Positions 1 to 8,873 of a DNA stretch of 15,624 nt are shown here, one piece after another (positions within the stretch are counted from its first letter, which is position 1; each line of letters starts with the position of its first letter). The notes beneath the pieces are model-generated. The model saw only the letters and a list, made by a program, of their open reading frames with translations. It had not been told where the DNA came from and made no database searches. This DNA is from Rhizobacter sp. (GTDB lineage Bacteria > Pseudomonadota > Gammaproteobacteria > Burkholderiales > Burkholderiaceae). A program made the position numbers and the translations under genes. The DNA lies in NCBI GenBank assembly GCA_014379885.1, contig JACMKW010000097.1, positions 1 through 15,624 of the forward strand, written 5' to 3'.

Positions 1-423
1 ACCCTTGCGGATGCCTTCGTCGTAGCGCTTGACACGCTCTTCGGGCATGCCCCAACCCACCAGCGCGCCAACCAATCCACCGGTGGCAGCGCCTGCGCCC
101 GCCCCGGCAATGGCCGCAGCCAGCGGGCCAGCGATCACCAGGCCCAAGCCCGGGATGGCGATGGAGGTACCCACCGCAGCGACGGCCGCGGCGATGGCAC
201 CCAAGGTGCCGCCGATGGCGCCGCCAACGCCTGCACCTTCAGCAGCCTTGTTGCCAAGCTCTGTTTCCGTGCCAGCTGCAGCGAAGTGCCGCTCCTTGGT
301 GTCGTCCGACATGACCACGTTCACATCTTTCGAGGAGTAACCGCGCTCAGACAACGCGTTGTAGCCGCGTTCTGCGCTCTCTCGGTCGGGGAAGAGGCCA
401 GTCATCAAAGGTTTTTCATTCAT
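1..423 (-). CDS. General stress protein-like glycine-zipper protein (3' end outside window)
   Basis: The gene is open to the left edge, so 141 residues are visible and the C-terminus is missing. The ATG at 423 is preceded by AGGAGA (429-434) five bases away, which fixes the start. Residues 1 to about 45 (starting MNEKPLMTGLFPDRESAERG) look like the N-terminal domain of general stress protein 17M/YflT-like proteins, where a short alpha/beta unit reads 'pdresAerGynaLserGYsskdVnVVms'. From about residue 58 the protein becomes a long glycine- and alanine-rich hydrophobic stretch with G-x-x-x-G spacing, typical of glycine-zipper segments that insert in or lie on membranes. The last visible residues are polar and basic. 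In Burkholderiales such proteins are often near stress genes, but their biochemical role is not established. The family assignment is from memory of its pattern; the coding call itself is strong. Confidence 0.8.
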   Translation of the reverse strand, partial: MNEKPLMTGLFPDRESAERGYNALSERGYSSKDVNVVMSDDTKERHFAAAGTETELGNKAAEGAGVGGAIGGTLGAIAAAVAAVGTSIAIPGLGLVIAGPLAAAIAGAGAGAATGGLVGALVGWGMPEERVKRYDEGIRKG

Positions 424-489
424 TTCAATCTCCTGCTTCGTAAGAAGGGCATCGAGCGATGCCGATGCCTGCCGCTCGTTCAGACTTGA

Positions 490-518
490 CGAGTGCACAC
501 ACTGTGTTCGCACACTCG
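490..518. other. Imperfect dyad upstream of the stress-protein gene
   Basis: CGAGTG (490-495) and CACTCG (513-518) form inverted arms. A smaller interrupted palindrome, CACA-C-TGTG (498-506), lies between them, with centres offset by two bases. The element sits about 70-95 bases upstream of the leftward gene that starts at 423, inside the 232-base non-coding stretch 424-655. It could be an operator or a hairpin in the leader. I see no convincing sigma-70 promoter beside it. The rest of 424-655 shows nothing I can assign. Confidence 0.25.
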
Positions 519-655
519 AACTCCGGCCATCAGCGTGGGGCGCTGGCGTGGCTCGGCGCGCGGGCCGAGCAACTGTCAGGCAACTCCTACGTCGCAATTG
601 ATTGCACTTGGCGCGAAAAAGTGCTCCAAAACTACGGCCCCACCGGAGCCGATGA

Positions 656-877
656 ATGCCAGACTGGTTCACCTTCGCTTCTGACGTTGCCATGGCCGCC
701 AAACAGCATTTGTTCAGTCTTTATGGCGCCGGGCTTGCCTGCACATTTGCCGGAGCCTGGCTCACGGAAATCACCGGATCGCTCTTGCCGATCGCCATGG
801 GAGCCTCCGTCACACTGATGTGCACGGTGCAGGTCGTGCGTTCGCTGCGCGCAAAGCGGGCGCCGCGCAGACCCTAG
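656..877 (+). CDS. Small membrane protein, unknown function
   Basis: This 73-residue protein starts at an ATG with GGAG about nine bases upstream. After a polar N-terminus (MPDWFTFASDVAMAAKQ), residues 19 to about 60 are largely hydrophobic and could form one or two membrane helices (around 'SLYGAGLACTFAGAWL' and 'GSLLPIAMGASVTLMCTVQVV'). The tail is short and very basic (RSLRAKRAPRRP), which fits a cytoplasmic C-terminus by the positive-inside rule. I recognise no family. The evidence for coding is the ribosome-binding site, the membrane pattern with its basic end, and the hairpin just downstream. The gene stands alone between a divergent gene on the left and a metallopeptidase gene on the right. 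It is short, so a chance reading frame cannot be excluded in this GC-rich DNA. Confidence 0.5.
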   Translation: MPDWFTFASDVAMAAKQHLFSLYGAGLACTFAGAWLTEITGSLLPIAMGASVTLMCTVQVVRSLRAKRAPRRP

Positions 878-898
878 CCGCTGACAAACCCGCGCTCA

Positions 899-922
899 CT
901 GCCGCACGCAGAGGCGCGGCAG
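899..922 (+). terminator. Possible hairpin terminator after the small membrane protein gene
   Basis: CTGCCGC (899-905) and GCGGCAG (916-922) form a perfect seven-pair GC-rich stem with a ten-base loop, 21 bases after the stop codon at 877. No T-run follows, so it is not a classical intrinsic terminator. It could still stall polymerase or protect the 3' end. The remaining bases up to 1106 hold nothing else I can assign. Confidence 0.3.
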
Positions 923-1106
923 CCTGAGTTGAAGCGTGTGGCCGTGGGTTGTGGTTCGCCCTCCAGGCTGCCGCCGTGTGCATGGAAACCCCGCTCACGC
1001 CATCGTCTTGAAATTCCTACGCGGTTTCAGGCCGCCGTCCTGCCGCCTGGCCGCAGCGCCTCGCCGAACATCACACGATCCTTTCCACCGCCACCTTGAG
1101 GCTGCG

Positions 1107-2159
1107 ATGAGAACTTTGACCTGTGAGCGCTGCGGTGTTCGTGTCTTCTTTGAGAATGTCGTGTGCGAAAACTGCGGGGCGCAGCTGGGCTTTGTGCCAG
1201 ACGAGCTGGTCATGGGCGCCTTCGAGATCGGCCAGCAGGGGTGGGTCCGGGTGACGGATCGACCCGCCATGAAGCCCTGCGACAACTACGTGTCCCTGCA
1301 GGTATGCAACTGGATGCTCCCTGCCGAGGCCGACCAGCAGCTTTGCGCGTCGTGTCGCACCACGCACATCGTGCCGGCATTGAGCAAGCCCGAAAACCTG
1401 GGGTACTGGCTGGCCATCGAACAAGCCAAACGCCGGCTGTTCTACAGCCTGCTGTCCATGCAGCTGCCTGTGGCGGACAAGGCCACAGATCCTGAAGCAG
1501 GCGTGTCTTTCCAGTTTCTGGAAGAGCTTTCCCCGGGCCAGAAGATTCTGACGGGGCACGACAGCGGCGTCATCACGCTCAACATCGCGGAGGCAGACGA
1601 TGCCCGCCGAGAAAAGGCGCGCTCTCGGCTGCATGAGCCCTATCGCACCTTGCTGGGTCATTTCCGCCACGAAATCGGGCACTACTACTGGGATCGCTTG
1701 ATCGCCACGTCGAGTTGCCTGGATGCGTTCCGCGAGCTGTTCGGCGACGAGCGGGCAGACTACGCGGCCGCGCTTGAGGCGCACTACGCGAACCCGCAGG
1801 TGGATTGGGCGCAGGAGTTCGTCAGCTCCTACGCCAGCTCGCACCCTTGGGAAGACTGGGCCGAATGTTGGGCGCACTACATGCACCTGCAAGATGGCTT
1901 GGAGACCGCCGCCGCCTGGGGCGTGCAACTGCAAAACGCCATGCCGGGCGCTCCGGCGGTTCAACCGTCTGCCCTGGTTCTGCAAGCGGGGTCGATTGAA
2001 AAATCGGTGGTGGAAGATTGGCTGCCCGTTGCTCAGTTCGTCAACGCCATGTCGCGCAGCCTGGGCAGCCACGACAGCTATCCCTTCGTGATCTCGGCGC
2101 CAGTGATTCGAAAGCTGGATTTCATTCACGATTTGGTGGCCGCCGCTCGCCACGCGTAG
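1107..2159 (+). CDS. Zinc-ribbon, HExxH zinc metallopeptidase-like protein
   Basis: The protein has 350 residues. I chose the ATG at 1107 because the first zinc ribbon begins directly after it (C6-x2-C9 and C20-x2-C23) and GAGG lies five bases upstream; the frame stays open to 936 but the extension is low-complexity and arginine-rich. A second cysteine group follows (C58, C67, C80-x2-C83). The catalytic motif is H188-E189-I-G-H192, followed by tyrosines and by acidic motifs such as ELFGDER and HPWEDWAECWAHYMH that could supply a third metal ligand. This matches the 'putative zinc-binding metallopeptidase' family, with an N-terminal zinc-ribbon domain and a C-terminal peptidase-like domain, about 340-380 residues long and common in Proteobacteria. 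No signal peptide is seen, so it is probably cytoplasmic. Its substrate is unknown. A histidine kinase gene follows after 78 bases and may be co-transcribed. Confidence 0.88.
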   Translation: MRTLTCERCGVRVFFENVVCENCGAQLGFVPDELVMGAFEIGQQGWVRVTDRPAMKPCDNYVSLQVCNWMLPAEADQQLCASCRTTHIVPALSKPENLGYWLAIEQAKRRLFYSLLSMQLPVADKATDPEAGVSFQFLEELSPGQKILTGHDSGVITLNIAEADDARREKARSRLHEPYRTLLGHFRHEIGHYYWDRLIATSSCLDAFRELFGDERADYAAALEAHYANPQVDWAQEFVSSYASSHPWEDWAECWAHYMHLQDGLETAAAWGVQLQNAMPGAPAVQPSALVLQAGSIEKSVVEDWLPVAQFVNAMSRSLGSHDSYPFVISAPVIRKLDFIHDLVAAARHA

Positions 2160-2237
2160 CTGGACACGCCTGCGGTGGGCCGGGCCTCTGAGTGATGGCA
2201 GTTCCGCCAGGGCCAGGTGGCTGTGCTAGAACCGGGC

Positions 2238-4439
2238 ATGCGAATCCGAGCCCAACTTCTTCTCATTGCTGCCGTCGTCTTCGTGCCCGGTTTTCTGGCG
2301 GCCGTCGTTGCTGTCGACCAGGTGCGCGACGGGGAACGGCAGGCGGCGCTGCGCGGGCTGCGCGAGACCGTGCGGGCGTCGGCCCTCCTGGTTGATCGTG
2401 AAATTCAACGGTCGATCGGCGCCCTGACGGCGCTCGGGCAATCTGACCATTTGAGAACCGGCAACTTCCAGGGCTTCTATAAAGAGGCACTGGCGGTCAA
2501 TCAAGCGCACGTCTGGACCTTGTTGCTGGACGACACAGGGGCCCAGGTGCTGAACACGGCGGTGCCCTTTGGTACCCCGCCTCCGCCCCCAACGGCTGCG
2601 GAGCGGGTCGCACAGGTCTTGGCAACCAACCGCGTGCTCGTCACCGACTTGATCAACGGCCCGGTCACCGGGAAGCTCCTCACCACCTTGTACATGCCCA
2701 CCAAAGAATGGAACGGCAAGCGGTATGTGGTCGCACAGGCGTTTTCTGTGGACCACTGGAAAACCTCTGCCCTCAATGTGAAAAATGGCTCGTCTGCCAC
2801 CATCGCGGTGATCGATCGGGCGGGCAGGTTCATCTCGCGCAACTTGAATGCCGAAGCGCGTCTTGGGCAGCTTGCGCGGCCCGAGCTCGTGGCCGCCGCG
2901 GCATCAGCCAACGAAGGGCTGATTCGCCACTCGACGCTGGAAGGGGTCGACTCGTACGACGCCTTCACGCACTCCGATCTCACCGGCTGGACCGTGGCAG
3001 TTGCGGCACCGGTTGGAACGATTGAAGCGTCTGCCACCCGGGCGGTGTTCTGGCTCGGGGCTGCTGGCGTGCTGGCCTTGGCAGCGGCGATCATCGCTGC
3101 CACTTTTCAAGGTCGAACTTTCATTCACGTGATCGATGTCGCCTCGCGAGGCGCAGGCAGTGTGGGAAAGGGTGTCATTCCCGTCATGGAGAAAAGCACC
3201 CTGCAAGAGGTGAACGAGCTGTACCAGGCGATCGCTGACGCTGGGGGATCGATTGCTTCTGAAAGGCGTTCCAGAGAAGCGGCCGAGAGGGAGCGGTATC
3301 TGCTGTTGGAGCGCGAGACGGCACTGCGGGAAGAGGCGCAAAGGCAGAACACCGCCAAGGATCACTTTCTGGCGCTGCTGGGGCACGAGTTGAGGAATCC
3401 GCTGGCAGCGATTTCAGGCGCGACAGCCGTGCTCGGCAACTCCCGCACGGCGCCAGAGGCGAAAGAAAAATTCCTCGCCATCATTCAGCGACAGAACCGG
3501 CATTTGAGCCACATCGTCGATGACTTGCTTGATGTGAGTCGGCTCGTGTCCGGCAAGATCGAGCTGGAAACCACCTTCCTCAATCTTGCCGACTGCGTGC
3601 GGCGTTGTGTAGAAGCCCTGCGTGCGACCGAACGCGCCGCCGGTCACCTGATCACGATTCAGGCTGAGGATGTGTGGGTTCAAGGTGACCCCGTGCGGCT
3701 TGAACAGATCGTCAACAACCTGGTGTCGAACTCGTTGAAATGCTCTCCACCGGGCACTGAAATCCGGGTGTCCGTCCGAGACACTGGATCGGAGGCGCTC
3801 GTGGAGGTCAAAGACCAGGGCATGGGCATCGAGCCTGCGCTCATGCCGCACATTTTTGAGCCTTTTGTACAAGGCCCTCCCAAGGAAGGCAGCATGCCGA
3901 GCGGGCTGGGCATCGGCCTCGCCCTGGTGAAACAGTTGATCGCCCTTCATGGCGGGCAGGTGTGCGCCGAGAGCCAGGGCAACGGCACTGGCGCCACGTT
4001 TCGGGTGACGCTGCCCAAAGCGACGCAGATCACCCCCCTGGCCAACACGGCCGATGAAGCGGCGCTTGTGGCCCGCCATGTGCTCCTGGTCGAAGACGAC
4101 GTGGATGCCATGGAGACAACCACCCAGTTGTTGCACCTGATGGGTCATCGTGTCACCCAGGCCCGAAATTACGCGGAGGTGTTGCAAGCAATGGCGTCAG
4201 CGCCATTCGATGCCGTCGTGATGGACCTCGGCCTCCCAGGAAAGAATGGCTACCAGATTGCGACCGAGCTGCGCCAGTTGCCGGCGATGCAGGCAGTACC
4301 GATGATCGCGTTGACAGGCTATGGGCAGGAGGCTGATCGAACCCGCGCGCTGGCCGCGGGCTTCAACGAACACCTGACCAAACCGGTGGACCCGGCAACG
4401 CTGATGAAGATCATCGACGAACGGACGCGCGAGGTTTGA
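2238..4439 (+). CDS. Hybrid sensor histidine kinase/response regulator
   Basis: A membrane sensor kinase of 733 residues. The order is: TM helix about 5-25; periplasmic Cache-like sensor about 30-265, including a 'WTLLLDDTGAQVLNT' strand pattern; TM helix about 268-290; a charged coiled linker about 330-375; HisKA with the phospho-acceptor H383 in HELRNPL; and an HATPase domain with N-box (N493-N494), G1 (D526-QGMGI), F-box (FEPF) and G2 (GLGIGLALV, from 556). The C-terminal receiver domain has the acidic cluster E619-D620-D621, phospho-acceptor D663, a conserved Thr in ALTGYG, and K715-P716. All catalytic residues are present, so it should be active. The receiver is the only output seen, so phosphate probably passes to a separate Hpt protein or regulator. 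I preferred ATG 2238 because the arginine-flanked TM helix follows at once; GTG 2217 would add seven residues. The 3' end overlaps the convergent UvrA-family gene by 29 bases. The stimulus is unknown. Confidence 0.93.
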   Translation: MRIRAQLLLIAAVVFVPGFLAAVVAVDQVRDGERQAALRGLRETVRASALLVDREIQRSIGALTALGQSDHLRTGNFQGFYKEALAVNQAHVWTLLLDDTGAQVLNTAVPFGTPPPPPTAAERVAQVLATNRVLVTDLINGPVTGKLLTTLYMPTKEWNGKRYVVAQAFSVDHWKTSALNVKNGSSATIAVIDRAGRFISRNLNAEARLGQLARPELVAAAASANEGLIRHSTLEGVDSYDAFTHSDLTGWTVAVAAPVGTIEASATRAVFWLGAAGVLALAAAIIAATFQGRTFIHVIDVASRGAGSVGKGVIPVMEKSTLQEVNELYQAIADAGGSIASERRSREAAERERYLLLERETALREEAQRQNTAKDHFLALLGHELRNPLAAISGATAVLGNSRTAPEAKEKFLAIIQRQNRHLSHIVDDLLDVSRLVSGKIELETTFLNLADCVRRCVEALRATERAAGHLITIQAEDVWVQGDPVRLEQIVNNLVSNSLKCSPPGTEIRVSVRDTGSEALVEVKDQGMGIEPALMPHIFEPFVQGPPKEGSMPSGLGIGLALVKQLIALHGGQVCAESQGNGTGATFRVTLPKATQITPLANTADEAALVARHVLLVEDDVDAMETTTQLLHLMGHRVTQARNYAEVLQAMASAPFDAVVMDLGLPGKNGYQIATELRQLPAMQAVPMIALTGYGQEADRTRALAAGFNEHLTKPVDPATLMKIIDERTREV

Positions 4440-7110
4440 CACGTTCTGGCCGAGCCTGGCCGTGATGGGGAGCGAAGTGCGGCCTTAGGAAGTCAGCTGT
4501 GCGGCTTTCACGGCAGTTTGCAAGCTGTTGCGGCGTTCCGCTCGCCACCACGCGGCCGCCTGAAGTGCCGCCCCCCGGGCCCATGTCGATGACCCAGTCG
4601 CATTCGGCAATGACCCGCATGTCGTGCTCGACCACGATGACGGTGTTGCCCGCGTCGACAAGCCCCTGCAGTTGGTTCATCAGCTTGTCGACATCGGCCG
4701 CATGCAAGCCTGAAGTTGGTTCGTCCAGCACATAAAGCGCATCCCCACGTTGGGCTCGTTGCAACTCGGTGGCGAGCTTGATGCGTTGGGCTTCACCTCC
4801 CGAGAGTTCGGTGGCCGGCTGCCCTAGGCGCAAATAGCCCAGGCCGATGTCGCTCAGAAAGGCCAGCGGTCTGGCCACGCTGGTCTCGGCTGCAAAAAAG
4901 GCGTGTGCCTCGTCCACTGTCATGTTCAGCACATCGGCAATGCTTTTGGCGTGCCACTGAACCTTGAGCGTGGCTTCGTTGAAACGCGCACCGTGGCACA
5001 CGGGGCAGGGTGCATAGACGCTGGGCATGAACAGCAGTTCGACGCTGACGAAGCCTTCTCCTTCGCAGGTTGCACAGCGCCCCTTGGCCACGTTGAAAGA
5101 AAACCGCCCGGCATCGAAGCGTCTGGCGCGGGCCGCGGGCGTCTGCGCAAACAGCCGTCGCACGTGATCGAACAGGCCGGTGTAGGTGGCCAGGTTGGAG
5201 CGCGGTGTGCGGCCAATCGGCTTCTGGTCGACCTGCACCAGGCGCTTGATGCCGCCTATGCCCGCCACGATGCGGCCGTTGCCGCGAGGCACGTTGTCGA
5301 GCGGGTGGGCGTCAGCATCGTCGTCCGGCGGAGGTAGGTCACCCCCCAGATGCTCGACGAGCAGCCCGACCAGCGCCTGCGTCACCAGGCTCGACTTGCC
5401 CGATCCGGAAACCCCGCTCACCGCCGTCAGCGTGCAAAGCGGGAAGTTCGCATCAACGCCGGCGAGGTTGTTCACCTCCACGCCCCGCAGCTCCAACCAA
5501 CCCCGGGCGACACGCGGTTCCCGGCGTGCGCCAGCGGGCTGCGCAAACAGGTACTTGGCCGTGTGTGAATGGCTGATCTCTCTCAGCCCCTCGGGTGGCC
5601 CGCTGTAGAGCACATGGCCACCCCGCTCGCCCGCATCCGGCCCCACATCGACCAACCACTCGGCCCGGCGCATGATGCCCAGGTCGTGCTCCACCACAAA
5701 GATGGAGTTGCCCGACTCCTTGAGTGCCCAGAGCGCCTGCATCAAGGCCTCGCTGTCGGCGGGGTGCAGCCCCGCAGAAGGTTCGTCGAGCACGTAGACC
5801 ACGCCGAACAGGTTGGACCGGATCTGCGTGGCCAGGCGCAGGCGCTGCAATTCGCCGGGTGACAGCGTGGGCGTGCTGCGGTCAAGAGACAGATAGCCCA
5901 GGCCCAGGCTCTGCAGCGACGCGATTCTGGCGACCATGTTGCTTGCAATTCGCTGCGCTGCGATGCGTTTTTCTTCAGACAGGTTGGCGGTGCGCCGCAC
6001 GTCGCTCGCGGCCGCGTGCGCTGCACCCCCGGCTTCGACTCGCCTCACCGTGTCCTTGCGCGCCTGCTCCCGGCTCAGGGTCGCAAGCGCCCCTGGGGCA
6101 ACGGCCTCGAACACGCCTTGCGAAGCCGGCGTCAGCGCCCGAGCAAGTTCGTCGAGCGACATCTGCGAGAGCGCGCCGATGTCCAGGCCCGCGAACGTGA
6201 CGGACAGCGCCTCGCGCTTGAGGCGCTTGCCGTCACACAGGGGGCACTTGCTCCCCACCATGAAACGCGAAGCCCGCTTCTTCATCAACGCGCTTTGTGA
6301 GGTGGCAAAAGTGTGCAGCACATGCTTGCGGGCGCCGATGAAGGTGCCTTGGTAACTCGGCGCTTCCTTGCGGCGCAAGGCCGCTCGAACTTCCGCCGGC
6401 GTGAAGCCCGCGTAGACCGGCACCGTGGGCTGCTCGTCGGTGAACAGAATCCAGTGGCGGTCTTTTTTGGGGATGTCTCGCCACGGCGTGTCGACGTCGT
6501 AGCCTAGGGTCACCAGGATGTCGCGCAGGTTCTGGCCCTGCCATGCGGTGGGCCAGGCGGCAACCGCCCGCTCGCGAATCGTCAGCGAACCGTCGGGCAC
6601 CATCGTCTTCTCGGTGACCTCGAACACCTTGCCCAGGCCGTGGCAGGTGGGGCACGCGCCCTGCGCCGTGTTGGGCGAAAAATCTTCGGCATACAGCATG
6701 GGCTGGCGCGGCGGGTAAGTTCCGGCCCGCGAATACAGCAAGCGGATCAAGCTCGACAGCGTGGTCACACTCCCCACCGACGAGCGTGCGTTCGGGGTGC
6801 CACGCTGCTGTTGGAGCGAGATGGCGGGAGGCAGCCCTTCGATCGAATCGACCGCGGGCACACCCACTTGATCGATGAGCCTGCGCGCGTAGGGCGAAAC
6901 AGACTCGAAATAACGCCGCTGCGCTTCAGCGTAGATCGTCCCGAACGCCAGTGACGACTTGCCCGACCCGGAGATTCCGGTGAACACGACGAGCGCATTG
7001 CGGGGAATGTCGACGTCGACGTTCTTGAGGTTGTGCTCGCGCGCGCCACGCACTTCGACCCTGCCAGCATTCACTGAAGGCAAGCTCCTGTCCACTTTGT
7101 TCCTGTCCAA
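4411..7110 (-). CDS. UvrA-family ATPase lacking the UvrB-binding domain (UvrA2-like)
   Basis: A tandem ABC ATPase of up to 899 residues. Present are Walker A1 (GISGSGKSS, residues 45-53), a variant first signature [12 protein letters not shown] (normally LSGGE), Walker [13 protein letters not shown], Walker A2 GVSGSGKSS, a C-terminal zinc module with two CxxC pairs (CATC and CPVC), canonical signature [12 protein letters not shown] and Walker [12 protein letters not shown]. Between RLLYSRAG (123-130) and [10 protein letters not shown] (144-153) only about 13 residues remain. UvrA itself carries the UvrB-binding domain and the first CxxC of a zinc module there, and only the second pair (C153, C156) survives. 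This is the class II UvrA2 type also seen as DrrC-like resistance proteins. It likely binds damaged or ligand-bearing DNA without UvrB. The start is uncertain: TTG 7110 lies three bases after the previous stop, while GTG 7095 and GTG 7074 (AGGAG upstream) are good alternatives. It is the last gene of the Ku operon. Confidence 0.92.
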   Translation of the reverse strand: MDRNKVDRSLPSVNAGRVEVRGAREHNLKNVDVDIPRNALVVFTGISGSGKSSLAFGTIYAEAQRRYFESVSPYARRLIDQVGVPAVDSIEGLPPAISLQQQRGTPNARSSVGSVTTLSSLIRLLYSRAGTYPPRQPMLYAEDFSPNTAQGACPTCHGLGKVFEVTEKTMVPDGSLTIRERAVAAWPTAWQGQNLRDILVTLGYDVDTPWRDIPKKDRHWILFTDEQPTVPVYAGFTPAEVRAALRRKEAPSYQGTFIGARKHVLHTFATSQSALMKKRASRFMVGSKCPLCDGKRLKREALSVTFAGLDIGALSQMSLDELARALTPASQGVFEAVAPGALATLSREQARKDTVRRVEAGGAAHAAASDVRRTANLSEEKRIAAQRIASNMVARIASLQSLGLGYLSLDRSTPTLSPGELQRLRLATQIRSNLFGVVYVLDEPSAGLHPADSEALMQALWALKESGNSIFVVEHDLGIMRRAEWLVDVGPDAGERGGHVLYSGPPEGLREISHSHTAKYLFAQPAGARREPRVARGWLELRGVEVNNLAGVDANFPLCTLTAVSGVSGSGKSSLVTQALVGLLVEHLGGDLPPPDDDADAHPLDNVPRGNGRIVAGIGGIKRLVQVDQKPIGRTPRSNLATYTGLFDHVRRLFAQTPAARARRFDAGRFSFNVAKGRCATCEGEGFVSVELLFMPSVYAPCPVCHGARFNEATLKVQWHAKSIADVLNMTVDEAHAFFAAETSVARPLAFLSDIGLGYLRLGQPATELSGGEAQRIKLATELQRAQRGDALYVLDEPTSGLHAADVDKLMNQLQGLVDAGNTVIVVEHDMRVIAECDWVIDMGPGGGTSGGRVVASGTPQQLANCRESRTADFLRPHFAPHHGQARPERVKPRASVRR

Positions 7111-7113
7111 TCG

Positions 7114-7959
7114 TTATGCCTTGAGGCTTCGCCTGTAGGCGCTGTAGTGACGCAAGGCCTGATGAGGCTGGCCCAGCTTGTCATGCAAGCGGGCCATGTT
7201 GAAGTGCCCATCCGCAAGATCAGGAGCCAGCGCCAGGCAGCGGCCATAGCTGTCCAGGGCCTCCTCCAGGCGCTGCTGGTCTTCCAGTGCAATTGCCAGG
7301 TTGAAATGCAGCAAAGGCTCCGCGGGAAAACGCTCCGCCGCAGCCGACAACAATTGCACCGCTTCGTGGCATCGCCCCTCACCACAAAGCAGGGCTCCCA
7401 GATTGATGCAGGCCGCCAGCTCATCCGATTCGCTCTGCAGCGCCTGCCGGTAGGCCTTTTCGGCGTTGGCAATGTCGTGGCCTTCAAGCGCCACGGCCAT
7501 GGCGAACCAGGGTGTGGCAGCGGCTGCGAACGAACTCTCGGTTGCCGGTTCGCGTTTGCGATCCAGGAACTCGATGGCCGCCCCCGACGGCGCCACGTCA
7601 AACGCAAACAGCAACTGGCCCGATTCGGCTTCCCAAGGTTGGTCGCCCTGAAGCACCGCGACATCTCCGCCGATGGCAGCGATACGCAAGCCTGTGAGCG
7701 GCATCTGCGGGGGCAATGAAGATCTGAGCGAGGTCAGCGCACGCAGAATCTTTTGGGGCGGCACCTGGGCTGCGTGCAACTGATGCGCTGTTCTGAGAAC
7801 CACCACGTCTTGAAATGAGAACTGCAACGAGTTTCGGGGGCCGCGAGCCGGCGTCACAAAACCGGCTTCGATCAGACGGGAAATCACCTTCGGTGGAAGC
7901 GACAACATGGACTGCACACGTCGCATGCTGAAGGCATGTGTCGACGCGGAGGCGTTCAC
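7114..7959 (-). CDS. MerR-like HTH / tetratricopeptide repeat protein
   Basis: A 281-residue protein. It starts at a GTG whose GTGA overlaps the stop codon of ku by four bases, so translation is probably coupled. Residues about 12-75 (from [20 protein letters not shown]) resemble a MerR-type winged-helix: a helix-turn-helix, then a wing-like '[11 protein letters not shown]', then '[15 protein letters not shown]'. A linker of mixed strands follows. Residues about 150-278 hold three or four TPR units, recognisable from their spacing ('[23 protein letters not shown]', '[23 protein letters not shown]', '[21 protein letters not shown]' read as partial motifs). The TPR part would bind a protein partner, and the N-terminus may bind DNA. 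Its place between ku and the UvrA-like gene suggests a regulator or scaffold for end joining, but that is inference. No metal- or effector-binding cysteines of classical MerR sensors are seen. Confidence 0.85.
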   Translation of the reverse strand: MNASASTHAFSMRRVQSMLSLPPKVISRLIEAGFVTPARGPRNSLQFSFQDVVVLRTAHQLHAAQVPPQKILRALTSLRSSLPPQMPLTGLRIAAIGGDVAVLQGDQPWEAESGQLLFAFDVAPSGAAIEFLDRKREPATESSFAAAATPWFAMAVALEGHDIANAEKAYRQALQSESDELAACINLGALLCGEGRCHEAVQLLSAAAERFPAEPLLHFNLAIALEDQQRLEEALDSYGRCLALAPDLADGHFNMARLHDKLGQPHQALRHYSAYRRSLKA

Positions 7960-8858
7960 TTTCTGGCGCGGGCGCGCGTCGTGTCAGCCGCAGCGGTGAC
8001 ACGCCGCGCCGGCTTTCGATCGGTGAGCTTTCCGGCGGGCACAGCGCTCGCCTCGGTGGCGGGCTTTGCCGCTTTCGGCGCGGCCTTCTTGCTCAAACTG
8101 GCGCGCAACGCCTCCATGATGTCGATGATCTGGCCGCCGGCAGGTGCTTCGCTCGGTTCATTCGCAACGATCTTCTTGCCCGCAATCTTCTTGTCGATGG
8201 CCGCCAGCACACGGAGCTTTTCCTCGTCCTTGAAAGCCGTCGGGTCGTAGTCGTCGACCGAAATCTGCTCGATCAGTTGGGTCGCCAATGCGACTTCGGC
8301 GGCACCGACAGCCACCCGTTCGATGTCGAGCTCTGCCAACGAACGAACCTCGTCTGCGTACAGCAGCTGCTGGAGCACCATCCCGTCGTCGGTGGGCCGA
8401 ACCTGCACTGGGTATTGCTTGCCCTTCCAGGCCCACTTGGCCAGCGCACAACGCTTGGTCTTGCGCATGGCCTCGATCAACAACCAGTAGGGCTTGGCAC
8501 CGCGTTTGTCTGGGCCTAGGAAGTAGGCCTTTTCGTAGTAGATGGGGTCGATGACCTTCTCGGGTACGAACGAGACGATGTCGATGACATGGCTTGATTC
8601 AGATTCGAGCGCCTTCAGTTCGTCGGGGGTGAACACCACAAATCGATCCTTGTCGAATTCATAGCCTTTCACCATCTCGCTGCGCTGAATGACCTGCTCG
8701 GTCTTTTGTGAGATGTACTGCTGCTTGACGCGCGACCCATCGGGGGCCAAGAGGTTGAAGCCCACTGAGGCTGAACTCTCGGTCGCCGAATAGAGTTTGA
8801 TGGGAATCGAGACGAGCCCGAATCCCAAAGTCAATGATGCAATGGATCGAGCGGCCAT
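7956..8858 (-). CDS. ku: Non-homologous end-joining protein Ku
   Basis: Bacterial Ku binds DNA double-strand ends as a ring-shaped homodimer and recruits the ligase LigD. The protein has 300 residues, the usual length. It opens with the family hallmark ARSIASLTLGFGLVSIPIKLY, and 'QQYISQKTEQVIQRSEMVKGYEF' and 'FVPEKVIDPIYYEKAYFLGPDK' follow in the beta-barrel core (partial motifs quoted). The core ends near residue 240 (QIIDIMEALRASL). The last 50 residues are a lysine-, arginine- and alanine-rich tail of the sort known to bind DNA and modulate LigD. The ATG at 8858 has AAGG eight bases upstream. The gene lies 15 bases after a DUF3606 gene and overlaps the TPR gene by four bases. No ligD is visible nearby, which is unusual but not rare. 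Confidence 0.97.
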   Translation of the reverse strand: MAARSIASLTLGFGLVSIPIKLYSATESSASVGFNLLAPDGSRVKQQYISQKTEQVIQRSEMVKGYEFDKDRFVVFTPDELKALESESSHVIDIVSFVPEKVIDPIYYEKAYFLGPDKRGAKPYWLLIEAMRKTKRCALAKWAWKGKQYPVQVRPTDDGMVLQQLLYADEVRSLAELDIERVAVGAAEVALATQLIEQISVDDYDPTAFKDEEKLRVLAAIDKKIAGKKIVANEPSEAPAGGQIIDIMEALRASLSKKAAPKAAKPATEASAVPAGKLTDRKPARRVTAAADTTRARARK

Positions 8859-8873
8859 GACGTCGCCTTGCGG

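Noticed and set aside
459..818. Open frame of 119 codons on the plus strand overlapping the small membrane protein
   Set aside because: It is low-complexity, lacks a good ribosome-binding site, and conflicts with the better-supported frame at 656-877.
936..1106. N-terminal extension of the zinc peptidase from 936
   Set aside because: The 57 added residues are Arg/Pro-rich without a signal or domain, and the ATG at 1107 has its own ribosome-binding site directly before the zinc ribbon.
1071..2153. Long open frame of 360 codons on the minus strand
   Set aside because: It lies opposite the zinc peptidase gene, has no family-like pattern and is His/Arg/Val-rich, as expected of an antisense frame in GC-rich coding DNA.
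3414..4187. Open frame of 257 codons on the minus strand
   Set aside because: It is antisense to the kinase and receiver motifs and shows no family pattern.
4411..7110. Housekeeping UvrA of nucleotide excision repair
   Set aside because: The UvrB-binding segment is missing, so it cannot be the usual UvrA partner of UvrB.
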